The position numbers and the translations under genes were made by a program. From Sporolactobacillus vineae DSM 21990 = SL153 (GTDB lineage: Bacteria; Bacillota; Bacilli; Bacillales; Sporolactobacillaceae): DNA of 64,000 nucleotides. Positions 62,078 to 64,000 of the stretch are shown here, piece by piece. Position 1 is the stretch's first letter. Every line of letters begins with the position of its first letter. The notes beneath the pieces were generated by a model that was not told the DNA's origin, did no database searches, and saw only the letters and a list, made by a program, of their open reading frames with translations. The stretch covers positions 61,358-125,357 of the forward strand of contig NZ_KB899047.1 in the NCBI RefSeq assembly GCF_000377985.1, in the 5' to 3' direction.

Positions 62078-62923
62078 ATGTCATCAAAGGCTGCTGTTGC
62101 GGGGATCATGTGTCTGATCATGCTGCTCTGCGTTCTTTTACTGACGCATACAGTGATGAAGGATCAGGGGATCGCGGAAAGAACAGACAAGGATGCGGCA
62201 AAGAAAACGGAAATAGTCAGGAAATCGGCCACCGGGACGGAGATGCCTTCTTCCCGGCTGTTGACGAAGATCAGAGAATCCAGGCAGATACTTCGGCAAG
62301 ATCAGGAGAATATTCCCGAAGAGGCTGAGGTCTCCGCCCCTTTTGTCAGTCAGCGTCCCGAACTTCCAAATGGCTGCGAGGTGACAAGCCTGACCATGCT
62401 TCTTCGTTCTGCCGGGATTCCGGCAGACAAAATGACATTGGCGGCACAGATGGAAAAGGTCCCCTTTTCTTCGGGAAAATTTAATGGGAATCCGAATGAA
62501 GGTTTTGTCGGTAATATGTATAACGGGGATAAAGCGCATCCCGGCCTGGCCGTATATCATGGACCGGTGGCTGATCTGGCCGGAAAATATCTTGGAAATC
62601 GAGTGGTTGATTTTACCGGAAGTTCCTGGAACAAGGTTGAGGAACAGCTAGCGGAAGGACATCCTGTCTGGGTGATTACAAGTATCAATTTTGTTCCGGT
62701 TGCGGATTCGCAATGGGTCAACTGGCATACACGGCAAGGTGATATGAAAGTCTCATTCCAGGAACATTCCGTACTTTTGACAGGGTACGACAAAAATCAT
62801 GTCCGGTTTAATGATCCGCTGTCACGCTCAGGAGGTACGCGTATTGCTGTGAAATCGGCATTTGTTACTGCATGGGAACAATTCGGGAGGCAGGCGATCA
62901 CCTATCATAGCGTAGAAAAGTAA
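62078..62923 (+). CDS. Membrane-anchored C39-like cysteine peptidase family protein
   Basis: A 281-residue protein with an N-terminal anchor (residues about 8-27, IMCLIMLLCVLLLTHTVM), a charged linker, and a peptidase C39-like domain. Catalytic positions are Cys in LPNGCEVTSLTMLL near residue 101, His in FQEHSVLLTGYD near 229 and Asn/Asp in VRFNDPL near 245. Such proteins act outside the membrane; substrate unknown. GAAGGGAT at 62063-62070 is the ribosome site. Confidence 0.85.
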   Translation: MSSKAAVAGIMCLIMLLCVLLLTHTVMKDQGIAERTDKDAAKKTEIVRKSATGTEMPSSRLLTKIRESRQILRQDQENIPEEAEVSAPFVSQRPELPNGCEVTSLTMLLRSAGIPADKMTLAAQMEKVPFSSGKFNGNPNEGFVGNMYNGDKAHPGLAVYHGPVADLAGKYLGNRVVDFTGSSWNKVEEQLAEGHPVWVITSINFVPVADSQWVNWHTRQGDMKVSFQEHSVLLTGYDKNHVRFNDPLSRSGGTRIAVKSAFVTAWEQFGRQAITYHSVEK

Positions 62924-62977
62924 ACATGGCTTCGGGAAATAAGTGCATCGGTCATGGGGATGAATGACTGAGATTGC

Positions 62978-63006
62978 TTGCGATTTTTGGAAATATGCGG
63001 TATATT
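62978..63006 (+). promoter_or_regulatory. Promoter of the c-di-GMP riboswitch transcript
   Basis: TTGCGA (62978-62983), 17-nt spacer, TATATT (63001-63006), about 35 nt before the aptamer. Confidence 0.7.
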
Positions 63007-63037
63007 TAATTTTGTAAACAGGTAGATAGTCTTATTT

Positions 63038-63120
63038 AAAGAGCAAACCTGCGGAAACGCAGTGACGCAAAGCCTCGGGTCTAAAGGCATGTTTGTCGAT
63101 GATGGCCGGGCTCCCGTATT
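63038..63120 (+). promoter_or_regulatory. Cyclic di-GMP-I (GEMM) riboswitch
   Basis: The conserved blocks appear in order: GAGCAAACC, a CTGCG-GAAA-CGCAG stem with GNRA loop, TGACGCAAAGCC, CGGGTCTAAAGG and the closing GGCCGGGCTCCCG. These are hallmarks of the GEMM-I aptamer. About 210 nt separate it from the TTG of the SH3b gene. The expression platform is not clear; an imperfect GTACAGAT / ATTTGTTAC stem (63147-63170) lies downstream but has no immediate U-run, so direction of control is unknown. The 62924-63332 gap otherwise holds no gene. Confidence 0.85.
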
Positions 63121-63332
63121 TGTCTGATGAACTTTGAACAGCAAACGTACAGATGAGTCTATTTGTTACACGGAATAATATACCTTTTTTATCTCCTTCC
63201 GACTTCTTCTGTAATCTTTTCTTTCTTTTGCTGCATCTTCTGTATCTCAGAACGGCCTTTCGGGACGGCATAATCGTCGCTGTACGCAGATTGTGACTGT
63301 TTGCAATAGGATATTTCCGGAGGTGCAGCCCA

Positions 63333-64000
63333 TTGATCCCCACACGAAGCCTCACAGCCATCGGGACTTTCGCGGCCGCGGCCGCGGCAGTAGCTGCTGC
63401 AGCCGCAGCAATGCCTGGTGTCGCACATGCAGATGAATTTAAAACCTATATCGGGCAGGCAACAACTCTATTGAATGTCCGAAGTACGCCAAGCACCCGG
63501 CAACCGAAGATCGGCCGGTTTTCACCGGGAGATACTTTCAAAGTAACAGGCGTTGCAGGTAAAAGTGAAAAGGGCAACTGGCTTCAAATTACATATCAAA
63601 ACAAAACGGCTTATGTTGATGGTACCTATGTGACTCAAAAACAGCAGCCGGCAGCAAATAAAAAACCGACCCAATCGGTTCAAAGTATTCAGCACTATCA
63701 GGTGTTCACAACAGACAATCTGAATGTTCGTTTCCTTCCAGGCATAAGCGGGACCGTTCTGACCACCTTAAAAAAAGGTTCGGCGGTGACGGTGACCGGC
63801 AAAACTGCCGATGGCTGGCTCCAGATCAGTTATAAAGGCGGATCAGCCTATGTATCCGAAAAGTATGTTCAGTCAGGAAGCACACCGCGTCTTTCAGCAA
63901 AAGCGTCGGTTACCGTCCAATACAAGGGGACGACGACGGACAACCTGAATGTGCGGACCGGCGCAACCACTTCGGCGAAACGGCTGACGACGCTGAAGAA
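63333..64000 (+). CDS. Secreted SH3b-repeat cell-wall protein (3' end outside the window)
   Basis: The start is TTG 63333 with GGAGGTG at 63319-63325. The first 222 codons are present and open to the window edge. A signal peptide starts MIPTRSLTAIGTF, continues with an alanine-rich core and ends near AHADE (about residue 34). Three bacterial SH3 repeats follow, each with a NVR motif: ATTLLNVRSTPS near 45, TDNLNVRFLPG near 131 and TDNLNVRTGAT near 207, separated by Lys/Gln/Pro linkers. The missing C-terminus probably carries a wall hydrolase domain. Control by c-di-GMP suggests a role in lifestyle switching, biofilm or cell separation. Confidence 0.85.
   Translation, partial: MIPTRSLTAIGTFAAAAAAVAAAAAAMPGVAHADEFKTYIGQATTLLNVRSTPSTRQPKIGRFSPGDTFKVTGVAGKSEKGNWLQITYQNKTAYVDGTYVTQKQQPAANKKPTQSVQSIQHYQVFTTDNLNVRFLPGISGTVLTTLKKGSAVTVTGKTADGWLQISYKGGSAYVSEKYVQSGSTPRLSAKASVTVQYKGTTTDNLNVRTGATTSAKRLTTLK

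Noticed and set aside
63032..63361. A 109-codon minus-strand frame ahead of the SH3b gene
   Set aside because: It is antisense to the c-di-GMP aptamer and the start of the SH3b gene.
1..64000. CRISPR arrays, rRNA genes, prophage or complete insertion sequences
   Set aside because: No regularly spaced repeats, rRNA signature sequences, phage structural genes or transposase frames were seen on either strand.

Overview
The window looks like the chromosome of a low-to-mid GC, spore-forming Firmicute of the order Bacillales. GC is roughly half by eye. Shine-Dalgarno sites are strong, GTG and TTG starts are common, CcpA-type cre boxes and S-box and purine riboswitches are present, and there is a GerW/YtfJ sporulation protein. 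The mix of fermentative and heme-poor features (a lone ferrochelatase, glycerol dehydrogenase, cre sites) makes a Sporolactobacillus-like genus my best guess. That is inference and not tested. No rRNA, CRISPR array, prophage or complete insertion sequence was seen. There is one tRNA, tRNA-Gly(CCC).

Layout. 1-6.2 kb: a compact operon of transketolase, shikimate dehydrogenase, DAHP synthase and dehydroquinate synthase, then a tyrosine phosphatase. 6.2-16.3 kb: cell-surface and housekeeping genes (CapA-like protein, LemA/HtpX pair, secreted phosphoesterase, M16C protease, Ldh-family dehydrogenase, ferrochelatase). 16.4-25.3 kb: a leader-peptide-controlled MFS exporter, a YodB-like redox repressor with its nitroreductase and a palindromic operator, an amino-acid ABC importer, a lone ParB-like protein, a YbaK protein, an Rrf2 regulator, an IDEAL-domain-like protein and a drug exporter. 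25.4-33.7 kb: an MFS symporter, GerW, a Lin0512-family protein and a nucleoside ABC importer of the NupNOPQ type. 33.7-45.3 kb: tRNA-Gly, the ACT/UPF0210 pair, a small acidic gene too short for usual ORF cut-offs, PPK2 with Ppx, GalE, a SAM-riboswitch-controlled methionine importer (metQ-metN-metI), PsiE, glycerol dehydrogenase and Mn-pyrophosphatase. 45.4-50.6 kb: nitroreductase, a membrane HELSH protein, lactonase, DUF1450 protein, superoxide dismutase and a purine-deaminase-like amidohydrolase. 50.6-57.7 kb: divergent from the amidohydrolase, a cluster of an arginine-deiminase-fold enzyme, RocB, an amino-acid ABC importer and a class III aminotransferase. 57.9-64 kb: HAD phosphatase, CitMHS carrier, RNase HI, ketopantoate reductase, C39-like protease, and a c-di-GMP riboswitch ahead of an SH3b wall protein cut off by the window end.

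The most notable region is 50.6-51.2 kb. On the minus strand a consensus promoter drives a purine riboswitch aptamer with the guanine-type C at the specificity position. The 3' strand of P1 is also the 5' arm of the terminator, so the geometry predicts a switch turned ON by ligand, whereas most characterised guanine switches are OFF. The controlled gene is an amidohydrolase related to guanine and nucleoside deaminases. A 125-bp MITE-like insertion with a 9-bp target duplication sits between switch and gene. The adjacent plus-strand cluster reads as a possible arginine to citrulline to ornithine to glutamate-semialdehyde route without carbamoyl transfer; this is a hypothesis.
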